64,000 nt of DNA from Diabrotica undecimpunctata (GCF_040954645.1 NC_092807.1:2604001-2668000), one strand, 5' to 3'; positions 34,500 to 47,418 are shown, counted from the first letter of the stretch. Made by a program: numbers and translations. Notes: generated by a model from the sequence alone, not told the origin.

Positions 34500-36240
34500 C
34501 AATCTAACCACCATAATGTACACAAAAAGGTAAAAGAAATAACGGGTACTTTTAAAAAGAGAACACAAATGAAACTCATAGACACCAATGGAAAATTAAT
34601 CATTGACACCCAAGAGATGAAAGACAAATGGAGAATATATTTGGAGACACTTTTTCAGGATCAAAGAATGGATTATAGGCATCCATTTTCAGAGAGGATG
34701 ACGGGCCCGGACATACTTAAATCCGAGGTAGAAGAAGCAATAAAACGGATGAAAAGCAGAAAAGCTGTAGGGCCTGATAATATCGAAGCTGAATTTTTAA
34801 AACTCTTGGAGGAAGAAGGAATAAATTGGATCACTTCTGTCTTCAATAAAATATACAATACAGGAATCATCCCTGATAAATGGCTAGAATCAGAATTCAT
34901 AGCGATACCTAAAAAACAAGGGGCTAAAAAGTGCGAAGAATATCGAACAATCAGCCTAATGAGCCACATGTTAAAACTGTTTCTTAGAGTCATCCATGGA
35001 AGAATTTATAAGAGGTGCGAGGAACAAATATCGGACAGACAATTCGGCTTCATTAACGCAGTGGATACCAGAGAGGCACTTTTCGGAGTACAGGTACTGA
35101 TTCAAAGATGCAGGGACGTTAACTGCGACGTATACGCGTGCTTGATCGACTATGAAAAGGCATTTGACAGAGTTCAACATCAAAAGATGATAAACATTTT
35201 AAAAGAAGCAGACCTGGATGATAAAGACCTCAGAATAATTTCAGAACTATACTGGAATCAGACCGCATACATGAAAATTAACGGAGAAGAAACAGATCAC
35301 ATAAAAATACTACGTGGAGTTAGACAGGGATGTATTCTATCACCGTTGATATTTAATATGTACTTAGAGAAAAATTTTATCGAGGCTCTTTACGGAATAG
35401 ACGAAGGCATCCTTCTAAATGGTGAAAGAGTAAACAATGTTAGATATGCCGACGACACCATGGTGATAGCAGATAGTTTAGAGGGACTTCAGAGGCTAAT
35501 GGACAGAATAAACGAGTACAGTCAACAGTACGGACTAAACATTAATACCCACAAAACGAAACAAATGATTATCAGCAAGGAGAATATAAATGGGGCTCAT
35601 CTTTACATTTTATTGGGACGCAGATAGAGCGAGTAAAACAGTATTGCTACCTGGGAACTATTATAAACGAACAGTGGAGCAATGTACAGGAAATAAAGTG
35701 ACGCATAGGAAAGGCAAGAACGGTCTTTAACAAAATGAGCGCCATCTTCAAAAGTCACAACATATCCCTAGATACAAAAATGAGACATTTGAGATGCTAT
35801 GTTTTCTCTGTGTTGCTGTACGGGGCGGAGGCATGGACGCTTACAGACACCACTATTAAAAAACTTGAAGCATTTGAGATGTGGCTTTATAGAAGAATGC
35901 TGAGAATATCATGGACAGCAAGGATCACGAACAAGGAAGTTCTAGAAAAAATGAAGAAGGAACCAGAGATTGTGTTTACGATCAAACGCATAAAATTGCA
36001 ATATCTGGGACACGTTATGAGAAATCAGCACCGTTACTCCCTGCTGCAGTCTATATTGCAAGGTAAAGTCAAAGGTAAGCGAGGACCCGGTAGAAGGAGA
36101 ATATCATGGCTGCGGAATTTAAGAACATGGTTTAAGAAAACCTCAACGGAGCTGTTTCGAGCCGCAGCGAGCAAGGTCATGATTGCCAATATGATTTCCA
36201 ACATCCGAAACGGATAGGAACCAGAAGAAGAAGAACCACC
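34500..36240 (+). pseudogene. 5'-truncated LINE copy with GAA-repeat tail (family with 41437 and 62468)
   Basis: 34569-35627 encodes reverse transcriptase with AIKRMKSRKAVGPDNIEAE, ACLIDYEKAFDRVQH, LRGVRQGCILSPLIFN and VRYADDTMVIA. After a frameshift near 35590 and a stop at about 35700, the C-terminus continues in 35735-36217 (LLYGAEAWTLT, LGHVMRNQ, RGPGRRRISWLRNLRTW) and ends with a gaagaagaagaa tail at 36225-36235. The endonuclease is missing. Catalytic YADD is present, so decay is mild. ORF2 of such elements primes reverse transcription at a nicked target. Confidence 0.85.
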
Positions 36241-37719
36241 ATTATTTAAATTGACAAAATGTTCTAGCTTACTCCGAAGTATTTTTTAACAAAAATTAAA
36301 AGGGATATTTTAGTACTTTGTATATCTACTTTGAATATAAATTTTCCTTAGCACTTAGAAAAAAATTATTAAACTTTTCCTTAGAAAAAAATTATTAAAC
36401 AAGTAGGTGAAAGAAATTTACGTTAAATAACATTATGCAAGAATACTATTTATTAAAAAAAAATTTTAAATATATGCAAAACTATGAACAACGGGTTAAT
36501 GACGCATATATTTATTTTATACCTAAAATTTAGCAAAGTTTTGCTAAACTGCCTTTTACTACAACGAAAAGTTTTCTACGAATTCCGTTAATCGTTTAGA
36601 TTGGTGTAAAATGGTTGAATGTACTGTAGTCAAAGTAAGCTAGTTAAAAGATAAACATTTTATACTGGATAGAAAACATAGAAATCGGAAAGGAATTGAT
36701 ATCAATTTTATATAAAAAAAAATTACATAAAAATTTTTGATAAGAAAGATGGAAAAATCCGAAAAAGTTGATTCTGGGAGAAATCAGAATATTACATCAA
36801 ATGGAACATGAATTACAGTAGTTACTAAATCAATAAATAAAGTAAAAATAAAAAGGCCGTACCTATACAGGACATCACAGAAATCAACGTAAGCTTCATG
36901 GTTTTTAGTACCTAAAATATTGTTCAAAACTAAAACTAGGCGTAGTATTGTCTTATTTATACACAACTTTTGGAATACATTAAATTTTAAAGCAATATTT
37001 TATTATATCGTGAGCTGATAGTATCAATTTTTATTGGAAAATCGCTACAAAATAGAAATGTTTGTTAGTGCGTTAATTATTTGAAATTCACGACAAAGGT
37101 GTTAAATTTTACAGCAATGAAAGTATGAATGTATTTATTTGTAAAATTGTGTTTAATGTAAACTATTACTCCCACGATCCTAATAACTTGAACAATAAAG
37201 TATGAACAGTGTAATATTAATAGTCCAACGCAGTTGAACCAAGGTCAATATTATTTGTTAGATTTTCGACCTAATTGAAATCCCCAGAGACTCACATTTT
37301 CTTTTACCGATATTCAAAAATCTCACCAAATAAACCTTAAAAATAGTAGGCACAATACTCGTATACCAGCCTTGATATTTGTTCACCTTTAGCTTCTTTT
37401 TTTTTGTCACTTTTGTCCAAACTATATTAAACTTGCCATATCGTCGTACAACTCCCTCTACAGAATTAATGTAAATCCGTGGTATTTTCTTGTCTTAAAG
37501 CACCTACTACAGCTTGGCTAATTGAACACACATCATTTGCCTTTTAAATATCCGTAAATACCATGTGTGTCTTAATATTATGTTCCAAGCACTTTTTTGT
37601 TGTTGGCTTTAACATAACACTTTGTCTATCCAAGAATAACCAGTATTAAGGTCTCACTGTCTTTCTAAAAATCTTCACTTCGGCTTTTCATTACCGTCCC
37701 AGAATTTTTGCGTTGCTTA
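36241..37719. other. No confident feature
   Basis: AT-rich. On the minus strand 37430-37640 has faint reverse-transcriptase-like spacing, too weak to call. Confidence 0.4.
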
Positions 37720-38110
37720 CGCTAAACCCTTAGTACTTTATACCATCCTTTCTGTCGCCTTTTATCATCATTCAATCAAGACTTGGTCCCTTTCAGACTA
37801 TATCTCCAACATTCCCGGTCCCGCGCCGCTTTTCTCCAAGTTCTCAGGTCTAGAGAACTTTCAACTTCTGCAGATTCTGCGCTTCTGCTGCCACTTAATC
37901 CTACCACCTTTTCTATGGCCTTGCTTTTGGTTTTGCGTCTTGAATTTTATTATCTATCTTGACTGTTTTATCTTTTTTGTCTGTTGAGTATTTATTATAA
38001 AAATACTTCTGGTGCCTTTTTCGTTCTGCGATAGGTAATGCTAATGTCATCGGCATAGACGGCAATACGTATATATTTTGATAGTTGGTGTTCATGGGTC
38101 TATTGTTGCT
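37720..38110 (-). pseudogene. LINE reverse transcriptase and C-terminal fragment
   Basis: The minus strand gives IAVYADDISI at about 38060 (YADD active site) and, in other frames, DLRTWRKAARDRECWR at about 37830, which resembles the terminal RxxWRxxA...W block of LINE ORF2. The pieces between are missing, so this is an internally deleted relic. Confidence 0.45.
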
Positions 38111-38409
38111 TTTACTATAGTACATGTGAAAATTATTGATTCCACAAATTTTATATCAAAGGTCGAAATACAAGGTTGGTCAATGATCAATACCACCCCG
38201 ACACACCTCAAATTCAATACATTATAAAATGCAAATGAGCAATCCCTAAGGGATTAAGCAATAACAGAATTCCTTAGTGACGGAAAACATAAAATTACTT
38301 TAATATAAAAAGATGTCAATACCTAAATAACTTCACCTCCAGTAAGTGCTAGGTGAATTGAGTAGCTCAGTAAATGCCGGTGCTGGACCCAAGCCCGGAT
38401 AAAGGAGGA

Positions 38410-39048
38410 GGGTTGAGGCGATGGGCTTGCAACTCATCCCTTGTCAAAAGAAATAAATGCTAAAAATTTTGACCAAAAGCCTTGGAATACAAAGGATGGA
38501 TCAAAACAAAGACGACTAATGCAATGGAAAAAGAAAATTATATTGGCTACATGGAATTTACAAGGACTTAGAACCAAACAAGCAGAAGTATTCAAAGAAT
38601 TAGCGAAAAGAAAAAAAAATAAAATATGTATTCTCACCGAGGTCAAGAACAAGTGAAAAGGAAATGAAGAGATAGGAGAATATATACATATCTACAGTGG
38701 AGTGAGTATAGATAATAGAGCTAAGAGAGGAGTCTCTATTGTCATTCGAAAGAATCTTAAAAACAACTGGACTGAAGTAAATGAACAATTGCTATTACTG
38801 GAAATGAAAAAGAATGGGCACAACATCGTAATTGTCGGAGTCCCAATTAAAGATGCAGATCCAGAAAGTGAAGACGATTTCTACAACAAGATGAGATAAG
38901 AAAATAACAGAGTCTTAGGAAGATATGGAAAACAAATAACCAATGACAACGGAATGCGTCTTAGAGATTTTTGTGAAACAATGTCTCTCAAAATTATGAA
39001 TGGATTTTTTCAACATAGAGACATCCTTAAATTTACATGGATACTGAT
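38410..39048 (+). pseudogene. LINE APE endonuclease fragment
   Basis: ILATWNLQGLRTKQAEVFKE (38543-38600) is the first endonuclease block and ICILTEVKNK carries the metal-binding Glu. NRAKRGVSIVIRKNL and NIVIVGVP continue the domain, and GMRLRDFCETMSLKIMN lies near its end (about 38953). Stops are at about 38654 and 38897. It is cut at about 39050, where Penelope-like sequence begins on the other strand. Confidence 0.7.
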
Positions 39049-39088
39049 AAAATGCGTTAGGCTTTCACAGCCATCGTCTAACTTGTTA

Positions 39089-39141
39089 AACGTTTCTCGA
39101 CGTTTCGGCAACTCTAGGGGTTGTCATCTTCTGGAGATGTT
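39089..39141 (-). ncRNA. Degenerate hammerhead motif at the end of a Penelope-like element
   Basis: Minus strand: CAGAAGA at 39133-39127 (the usual U at position 4 is A), stem II GACAAC with GTTGCC around CCCTAGA, GAAA at 39106-39103, minimal stem III A-CG-T, H17=C, cut between 39099 and 39098. Stem I is TCTC with GAGA, then AAC with GTT. Same architecture as the other motifs, but the core change should abolish cleavage. Confidence 0.55.
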
Positions 39142-39500
39142 ACTGCTTCGCTTGTAAGCTGAAACTGACGCCGCGTTGTACTGTGGAAGCCATATTTATA
39201 TTTTCTACTCGCTTCCCCTGCACTGGTTTCCGCGTGAGGGGGCGTGTCGTCGTTTGTAGTAGCTTTTCTTTCTTCGTGTTTTGCGGATTTTAATATTGGT
39301 AACCATGTTTTGTTGATTTTTGGTCCTTCTTCTATCCGATTAAAATTATTTGGGTGCTTATATATCTCCACCGCTTCCCGATACAACCGTTAAGTAGTAC
39401 TGTGATGTTTTATCCAGCATCTGTGTTTCTTCAAACAGTATCCGATGTTCTCCGCTTCCCAAAGCGTGTTCGGCAACGGCAGATTTGTCGTTGTTTGTGT
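39114..39500 (-). pseudogene. Penelope-like element: C-terminal GIY-YIG endonuclease fragment
   Basis: SAVAEHALGSGEHRILFEE (about 39490-39430) followed, after a frameshift and stop near 39392, by RLYREAVEIYKHPNNFNR is the end of the GIY-YIG endonuclease domain of Penelope-like retroelements. The frame ends SPEDDNP then TAG at 39114-39116. The hammerhead motif overlaps this very end of the coding region. The reverse transcriptase part is absent, so it is a 3' fragment. These elements nick DNA with the GIY-YIG domain and reverse-transcribe from the nick. Confidence 0.8.
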
Positions 39501-41436
39501 ATAAGAATTTCAGCTAGAATATCATTATCGATTAGACACCTCCATATTTGTAAAGGCGATGCACTTTTGCCCAACTGTTTGATATCACAACGAAGTCCTG
39601 GTAAATACGAAAGTAAGTTATGTTTCTCTGTTCTCGTTCTCTGTACAAAAGGTTGTGACGACCATTAAAATCTATTTTTACCAATTACTCATTCCATTTT
39701 CAACTTCTTTACCACTTTCAGAATCAGATTTGTCAGACAAGTCACCACTAGCTCCTTCTACTACCGAATCTGTATCATGCTCACTTTCAATGTCGTTTAA
39801 AGAGCCACCTGACTGTTTCATATCGCCAACTCCACTTTCTACCTCGTCATACTATGCTAACAGAGTTTCTTCATAGTTTTTATCACCGTAATGTACTGTT
39901 TTGGATGAACCTGCGATTTTCGTAAATTTTTCAAACACTGACGTGGTGCCAAAATGACTCCATTCGAACTTTAGATAGTTATAAACTAAATACCACACTA
40001 CTGAATAACTTATCATTAAGTGAAGCGATCGACGTCACTGTAACTTGAAGGTAGCTGCGAGTCACAAACCTATAACAACAAAAATAAAAAAATGCGCGTA
40101 ATTTGAATTTAGTCGGGGGTCATGTGGGCACCACGTCCGTAGTAGAAGCTTATTCGTTTGTGCTCGTATTGCTTATACCTCTTGAATATTCGAGGGTTTT
40201 CTTGACTGATTTTATTTCTCTTGCATTGCTTGTTATCTGCCTTTCTTAATATCTGCAAAGAATTTTGCAATAGCTCCAATAGTTTATCAGAGCCATATTT
40301 AATCAGTTTGTTTTATGTGTACTCCCCCCGTTAATGGAGCCTATCCATTCTTCAGAATGTTGACAACAAACAACTATACGGAGGGAGTGACATTTGCAAT
40401 TTGCAAAACCTTATATTTCCCACTTAACTACGATTATTTAATAATGGCCTATTATAATTCTTAATAATTTAATAATAAACATCAGATGAACCGTCCCTGG
40501 ACTATTGTCTATTATAGCTACAAAGCTAATTAACCAAGAGATTAAGCTCGTATTCTTAGCTCATTGGATCATTAGCTTTCACCTTGCTTCTCGTCTCCGA
40601 ATCGCATCTCCGACCTCTCCGTTCCACTTAATGCCTAAACTAATACTAATAGCCTATAAACAAAAGACGTATTTAATTATATTTATGGCCAACGATTAAT
40701 TACGGGGCTCACTTCATTCCGGGATTCGATCCAGGTCACTGTAAGAAGAAATTGCTTGCAATAATAGAGTCTTTGTTGATCGTTCGTGATTGGACTTTTA
40801 GAATTACTGTTAGATGTAATTGGGTGAAAGGTTTTAGTCGATATTGAACGGCCAATTCGTTATGAGAAAATATCTGATTGGGATTCTTGACGACGATTTG
40901 ATGTTAGTATGAGAAAATTATTCGAAAAATATTTTTATGAAGTTGCTGTTCCAGGTTTTCCATACTTTAATCGATTAAATATGCTGTAGAACTTTCTAAT
41001 ATACTAATATAACTAACTGTTTGGGAGTGGACACCATGCAACAACAACAAAATAGAAAATTAAATCTAAACTCTAAAAAGTTTAGAGTTAAGATTTAGCT
41101 GCGGACCTTACAGATCGTTAATTCTCTTCAAATAACTTATTTTTCTTTATTTCATTCATATAGAAACCTCTCAATTATGTCACTAACGGCCTCTATATTT
41201 CTCGAAATGTAGTATCACCCTTAACAACAGATCAATAGATATCTTGACGCAGACTGTGACAGCTATCATCAACTTCCGGTATTGAACGTTCGACTTCGTT
41301 TTTAAGTCCCTAAAAGAAGACCCCTAAGAAAAGTCATGTCCCTAAATCCATTAAAAATCAATGACTTCCCACAAAACCTCTTTCTTTAGACCAAGCAGAT
41401 AGTGACCCTAAAAGCACTTGGATGTATCTCAAAGAT
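39501..41436. other. No confident feature
   Basis: A Ser/Asp/Glu-rich stretch is readable on the minus strand at 39660-39900 (SDLSDKSDSESGKEVE direction) and could be an eroded transposase N-terminus. The remaining 1.5 kb shows nothing. Confidence 0.4.
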
Positions 41437-42760
41437 AAGGTCTTCTTCTTAAAGTGCCTATCCGTTCCGGATGTTGGCGATCATCACGGCTATCTTTACT
41501 TTGTTTATTGCAGCGCGGAACAGTTCAGTGGTAGTCGTGTTATACCACTTTCGTAAATTTTGAAACCAGGAAATGCGTCTTCTTCCCGGTCCTCTCTTAC
41601 CATTTACCTTCCCTTGGAGAATCAGCTGGAGAAGGCCGTAACGTTCTTGATTTCTCATTACATGTCGTAGATATTCCAACTTTTTAGTTTTGACGGTCAT
41701 GAGAATTTCACATTCTTTCCCCATTCTACGCAGGACCTCCACATTAGTAACACTGTCAACCCAGGATATAAGTAAGATGCGCCTATAACACCACATTTCG
41801 AAAGCTTTGAGCCGATTCATAGATGCAACAGTCAGTGTCCACGCTTTTATTCCGTAGAGCAGAACTGTGAATATGTAGCAGTTCAATAGACGGCATTTTG
41901 TTTTTAATGATATGTCTCGACTGTTGAAAATGGTTCTCATTCTAACGAAAGCTGCTTTTGCTTTTATTATTCGCTGTTTAATTTCTGTTGAGTGGTCCCA
42001 TTGGCTATTTAAATTGGTGCCTAGATATGTATATTGCTCGACTTTTTCGATATTCTGTTGGTTGATTGTAAGTTGAGCGTTGAGTATTGGTTTTTTACTA
42101 ATTGTCATAAATTTGGTTTTCTTTATGTTAAGAGCTAGTCCGTATCTGTTGCTGACTTCTGTTATGCGATTTGTTAATATCTGTAAGTCATTCAGGTTAT
42201 CGGCAAAAACTATAGTGTCATCTACCTTTCGCACAACCGTCTAAAGCTTCCTTAAATACCCATTCAGAATAAATATTGAATAATAATGGAGACAAAATAC
42301 AGCCCTGACGTACTCCACGTTCTATTGCAATTTTATCAGTTAACTGGTCTTCTATTTTGATTTTGGCCGTTTGATTGTAGTAAATGTTTCTAATAATTCT
42401 AAGATCTTTGTTGTCAATTCCAATTTCTTGCATTAGAGTCATTAATTTGTCATGTTTTACTCTGTCAAATGCCTTCTGGTAATCTATAAAGCATACGTAT
42501 ATGTCACAATTCACATCCCTGCATCTCTGAACAGCACCTGTGCAGTAAAAAGGGCCTCCCGTGTTCCCAGAGCATCACGAAATCCGAATTGTGTTCTTGT
42601 TAGTTGTTCCTCACATTTTGTATATATTCTTTTGTGAATGACCTTTAGAAATGTTTTAAGTAAATGGCTCATAAGGCTTATAATTCTATAGTCTTCGCAC
42701 TTTCTCGCATTGGGTTTTTTTGAAAGATTTATAAAAGTTGACACTAACCATTTTTAGGGA
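41437..42760 (-). pseudogene. LINE reverse transcriptase copy with GAAGAAG tail
   Basis: Reading leftwards: RKCEDYRIISLMSHLLKTF (about 42700), TQFGFRDALGTREAL, VCFIDYQKAFDRVKHDK, ERGVRQGCILSPLLFN, then VDDTIVFADN. The Tyr-Ala-Asp-Asp box is altered to Lys-Val-Asp-Asp at about 42225, beside a frameshift. The C-terminus (LLYGIKAWTLT, RHVMRNQERYGLLQ, RGPGRRRISWFQNLRKW) ends at 41458, followed by a gaagaagac tail. It is 5'-truncated. It is the same family as 34500-36240. Confidence 0.85.
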
Positions 42761-42769
42761 ATTATGCCC

Positions 42770-43165
42770 CAATAAGATAAGGTAATCAATCAGAAAAGAA
42801 CATAAAACTAGATACGGAACAAACGATGAATACACAGCGTTATCTAAAGAAATCAAAAAACAGTGCCGTAAAGACACAGCTGATTGCATCTCCCAAATAT
42901 GCAGAGATTAAAGGAACATGGCTGTTGAAATGAACCTAGGGATTTATTTCAGAACATCAAACTTCTTACCAAAGAATTTAAATCTCAAACTTGGTCTCTA
43001 ATAGATAAGGAAGGTAATCTTAAGACCGATACTGACGAAATATTGGAAACATGGCGAAACTACTGTGGCGAGCTAAACAAAAATAACGATGTGCCAGCAG
43101 AAAATCGGTTGCTCTCTGACTACCCTAGAGAACCTACTGTCTTACTCGCTGAATCGAAAATTGGG
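42770..43165 (+). pseudogene. LINE linker fragment
   Basis: Plus-strand frames read YTALSKEIKKQCRKD, then LFQNIKLLTKEFKSQTWSLI, then DEILETWRNYCGELN. This is the stretch between endonuclease and reverse transcriptase of an APE-type LINE. It is in opposite orientation to both neighbours and ends at about 43165, so it is an independent fragment. Confidence 0.55.
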
Positions 43166-43169
43166 ATAT

Positions 43170-44010
43170 GATCCCATAGTTTTACCTACATAGTTGAGTC
43201 CTTGTATGTATTGTAAATTAATCTTGTATATCGGTAGTCAATGCGGCATGCTTGTAGTGGTTCTAGGATTTTGTGAAATTCTACCATGTCAAAGGCTTTA
43301 TGGAAATCTACAAAACCCAGGACGAGTGGTCGATTGTATTCGGTAGTCTTTTCTATTACCGTTTTAATGCCCTACAGGTGATCATTTGTTCTAAGTCCGG
43401 TACAAATCCCGCTTGCTCTATTGTCTGGTAGAAATCAAGTTTTTTCTCAAGACTATTCGTTACTAGTCTTCTAGGGAGTTTGTATAGGGGACTAAGAAGA
43501 CTTATAGGTGTGTAATTTTCTAATTCATGGGGATCTCCTTATTTGTAGGTACAATAGAATTACTTCAGCATTGTGATATTATTTGTCGAGTATATTACTG
43601 TTCAAAAGGCACATGTTAAAAAGGTTTTTTATTTTTTTAAGTAGGCAATTGGATCAGTAACTACACCATCTTGGCCTGGAGATTTGTTATTCTTAGCTTT
43701 TCTTAGAGCCAGTTTTATTTCGTCTATTGTGATTTCCGGTAGTTAGTCTGATCCCTGGTTGACAATGCCCTTTTTGCTTGTTAATATTTCTGGTACTTGA
43801 TCTTCTCTGCTATTGTGCTTTGTGTTGGCTTGTGTACAGCAATTTGTAGAAGTCTTCAACTATTTTAATGGTTTCCTGTCTGTTGGTCGTTAGATGACCA
43901 TTTCTATCTTTAATCTTTATTATCTGCCTTATCCCTGTTCTTTGTCTTTTTCTCAATTTTCTGTTCTCGAATTTTTTTCTCAGTCTTTTTCCTTAAGTTA
44001 CTGTAGTCTT
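43170..44010 (-). pseudogene. LINE linker and reverse transcriptase fragment
   Basis: Minus strand: IKIKDRNGHLTTNRQE (about 43920), a spaced KAKNNKSPGQDG block (about 43690), then KKLDFYQTIEQAGFVPDLEQ (about 43430) and LGFVDFHKAFDMVEFHKIL (about 43320). These are the linker, the start of the reverse transcriptase and its first catalytic Asp block. Several stops interrupt it; the YADD part is missing. The linker wording resembles the fragment at 53442-53700. Confidence 0.65.
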
Positions 44011-44765
44011 TATATTTTGTCTCTTATATTGTAATTACTTTCTCCACAATTGGTTTTAAAGCTTCTATTAAAATACCCGCCATATATGTTGTTGTAATAC
44101 TTCTTATTGTTAAAGTCGCTTATGGTTTTTGATATTTTTTATTTCTTTGTAATTTTGAAGATTTTTTTAATATATTTTCTTGAGACTATTTATACAATGT
44201 TCTCTTCTATGTCTAGTCACAGAGCTACCAAGATCGTTACTATACGTGATGGATTTAATTCTAATCTAAAAATCTTTTGATTGACCCCGATGATATTGAT
44301 ATTTCCAAGCCAATTTCTCTTTTTGCACTGACTGCACCACCATCGAAATACCTTGTTCCCGAAAAATAAATTCATACACTCACTCACAAATCTCAAATTA
44401 AAATTCCAGAACCGTTCGAAATAATAAGCGGCTCTTCATCTTCCAATCCTCTTCTTCTTTTGCTTTGTTCCAATTAAAATAATTCGGCTCACAGCGGTAA
44501 TAATTAATACAAATCGTTTTGTATCGTTTTGGAAATCTTTTAGATAAGTCCCGGGCTCGATTAATTGGTAATTAGTTGATTTGGCTTTAATTATCCGAGT
44601 GGTTGATCTGTCCATTTTTTTATCGCGCATGAAAAATTGTTCGCTTCCCAATTAACGTTTTTCTGGGGACGTTACAGATAGTTTTGTAATTTGAGTAATG
44701 GTTGTGTTTATATAAATATATTAAACTGATATTAGATATACGGATTCTATGTATTATATAATATA
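44011..44765. other. No recognised feature
   Basis: AT-rich flank of the mariner-type element. Confidence 0.45.
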
Positions 44766-45278
44766 CAGAGTGAGTCATGAGGAACTTTACATACTTCTAC
44801 CATATGTAGAGTCCCTCAGGGAACATATCATGTGGCCACTAAAAAATGTCAACTCCTCTTCTTTATTAATTAACAGGGTGATTTGTGTAATTGACCATTT
44901 ATTTCATTTTACTGTAGTGTTTATACGGCTTATTTGATTTTTTAAATTTTTGCATGATACAGTACACTACTATCAAGCATTCGACTTTTATTAGCTAAAC
45001 TAAAAAATTCCAGGACTGGCTTTGGAAAAATTAATTTAGGGATTCGTATTAAATATTACACCCTGTATAAATTTTTTTTAAAATGCAATAAGTGATTTTC
45101 AAACTAGATAAATAGCCAATGAAAACGACATATTATGCGACAATGTTGTCGCACTTTTATTAAATTTTTAGTGAACGATCAAATCTTACCAAAAATAGAA
45201 CAACCATAATGAAGTATCAAATTATAAGGTAATTAATTTAAACAAATGTTATAAATTTCAAACATTTTAATTGAAATG
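44766..45278. repeat. Left long terminal inverted repeat
   Basis: Pairs with 46909-47418. High similarity over the whole length indicates recent homogenisation or youth. Confidence 0.9.
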
Positions 45279-45431
45279 ATAAACTGAGTCACTGCACAAC
45301 AAAAAAACAGTAACTACTAACAATAACGAAGAACAATTAAAAAAAAAAAACTAAAAATATGTACATAGTTATGATAAACCCATAAATTAGAACTGGAAAA
45401 GATACAATAATGGTAACAAAATAAAAATAAT

Positions 45432-46464
45432 TCAAAATAGATTTTCGAAATGGAACCCTGCAGCCTGTACACATTTTTGTTGCCGAATTGTTAATTGACG
45501 TATTGAATTACGGATACTCTGGGGATCGTTTCTAATAGTATTACAACAATGTATAATTCTATCAATTAATTGTTGTCGGTTATTAATATTCACTGCGTAA
45601 ACTAGTTGCTTCAATCGTCCCCAAATATGGTAATCAACGGGATTGAAATCAGGGGATCTTGAAGGCCACGAAATAGGACCTGCACGTCCTATCCACCTGT
45701 TGCCATAAACATTATTGAGATGTTGTCTCACTGCCAGTAAAAAGTGTGGGGGTGCCCCATCATGCTGAAAATTCGTTCGCGTTGGCAAGCAAATTCGGCA
45801 AAATATTTTGTAGAAAGTTGAAATAGACCTGCCCTGTTAAAGGACCATCAAAAAAGTGAGGACCTACTAATTGGTTATTTATGACACCAATCCACACGTT
45901 AACCGAAAACCTTAACTGAGAACGACGTTCTTGAATAGCATGGAGATTTTCTTCTGCCCACACATGTGAATTTCGTGAATTATTTATCCCGTCTCTGGTA
46001 AATTGGGCTTCATCTGTAAATAGTGTCCTGTATAGCGTTGGTCGATTATTGTTAATTCATCTACAAAATTCCAACCTATCGATCTCATCTCCAGCATGTA
46101 GTCGCTGAACCATTTGAATGTGATATGGGTATAGATTATTTTTTTGTAAGACTCTACTTACTTTTGATTGAGTAACATTGAGTTTTCGACTTACTTGTCT
46201 AGTGCTTATTGTAGGGTTCATAGTAACGGCGTCCATAATGTCATCTTCCTGCGCTTCATCTACATGTCGCTCTGTTGTTCCGCTAGGAAAAGTGCCATTT
46301 TCTCGCAAATAATTAAAAACTCACCCAAATGTTGGATGACTGGGAGTTCGACGATTAGGAAATCTCCTGCGATATTCTCTACTAGCAGCCCTACCATTTC
46401 CATTACAGAATCCATAAACAAATATTATGTCTGCATATTCTGTGGTCGAAAACTGATGTGGCAT
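45432..46464 (-). pseudogene. DD41D mariner-type transposase pseudogene
   Basis: The ATG at 46464 begins [18 protein letters not shown] and continues [18 protein letters not shown], the N-terminal helix-turn-helix (DUF4817 type) of this insect family. VSRKLNVTQSKVSRVLQ (about 46165) is the second DNA-binding part. The catalytic residues are all present: LFTDEAQF (about 46010), QHDGAPPH (about 45765) and NPVDYHIW (about 45640); 41 residues separate the last two. Damage is limited to TGA at about 46320, TGA at about 46056 and one frameshift near 45770. These would be few changes from an intact enzyme, but the copy is inactive. Confidence 0.85.
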
Positions 46465-46908
46465 TTTGAACGAAAGTAACAAAAGCTCTACCAAAACTAA
46501 CACAATGTACTTAACGTAGATATGACAGAAGAAATATGTATTCTTGTACACATAAATAACAATTGATAATGACAATAATGACAATGGGTATAAAATATCA
46601 AGAAAAGTCAAACGGTCAACGCCAACCTTCATTTTAAACTTTTTTAGATTTATTTTTATTTAGTACAGTTGATGCAATGTATTATTATTTGACATAAAAT
46701 TTTAATCATTTACAATCAACAAAAACTAACACATACAAGAGGTTTGACTTTTTAATCAATTTAATTTATTATTTATCGAAAATAATGCCCCAATACGATC
46801 TATGAGTAAAAATTTAAAATTGAAAAACAATTGATTCTATCGTAGAGATAATACAAAGTGACAGTAAAGATGTTAATTTTCTACGTATTAGAATATGTTG
46901 TAGGAACT

Positions 46909-47418
46909 CATTTTAATTAAAATGTTTGAAATTTATAACATTTGTTTAAATTAATACCTTATAATTTGATACTTCATTATGGTTGTTCTATTTTTGGTAA
47001 GATTTGATCGTTCACTAAAAATTTAATAAAAGTGCGACAACATTGTCGCATATGTCGTTTTCATTGGCTATTTATGTAGTTTGAAAATCACTTATTGCAT
47101 TTTAAAAAAAATTTATACAGGGTGTAATATTTAATACGAATCCCTAAATTAATTTTTCCAAAGCCAGTCCTGGAATTTTTTAGTTTAGCTAATACCAGTC
47201 GACTGCTTGATAGTAGTGTACTGTATCATGCAAAAATTAAAAAAATCAAATGAGCCGTATAAACACTACAGTAAAATGAAATAAATGGTCAATTACACAA
47301 ATCACCCTGTTAATTAATAAAGAAGAGGAGTTGACATTTTTTAGTGGCCACATGATATGCTCCCTGAGGGGACTCTACATATGGTAGAAGTATGTAAAGT
47401 TCCTCATGACTCACCCTG
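46909..47418. repeat. Right long terminal inverted repeat
   Basis: Reverse complement of 44766-45278. Confidence 0.9.

Larger units (their letters stand above)
44766..47418 (-). mobile_element. Mariner-type (DD41D) transposon with about 510-bp inverted repeats
   Basis: The ends are cagagtgagtcatgagg and, reversed, cagggtgagtcatgagg, with TA at 44764-44765 and 47419-47420. The arms (44766-45278 and 46909-47418) are reverse complements over about 510 bp with few differences. The minus-strand transposase gene lies between them. Each arm also contains an internal cagggtg/caccctg pair about 200 bp apart. Confidence 0.92.

Noticed and set aside
37430..37640. Possible reverse transcriptase fragment on the minus strand
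   Set aside because: Only spacing resembles the TDxxKA block; too many stops and wrong order relative to the YADD piece at 38060.
40700..40745. gggattcgatccagg resembling a tRNA B box
   Set aside because: No A box or cloverleaf at the right distance.
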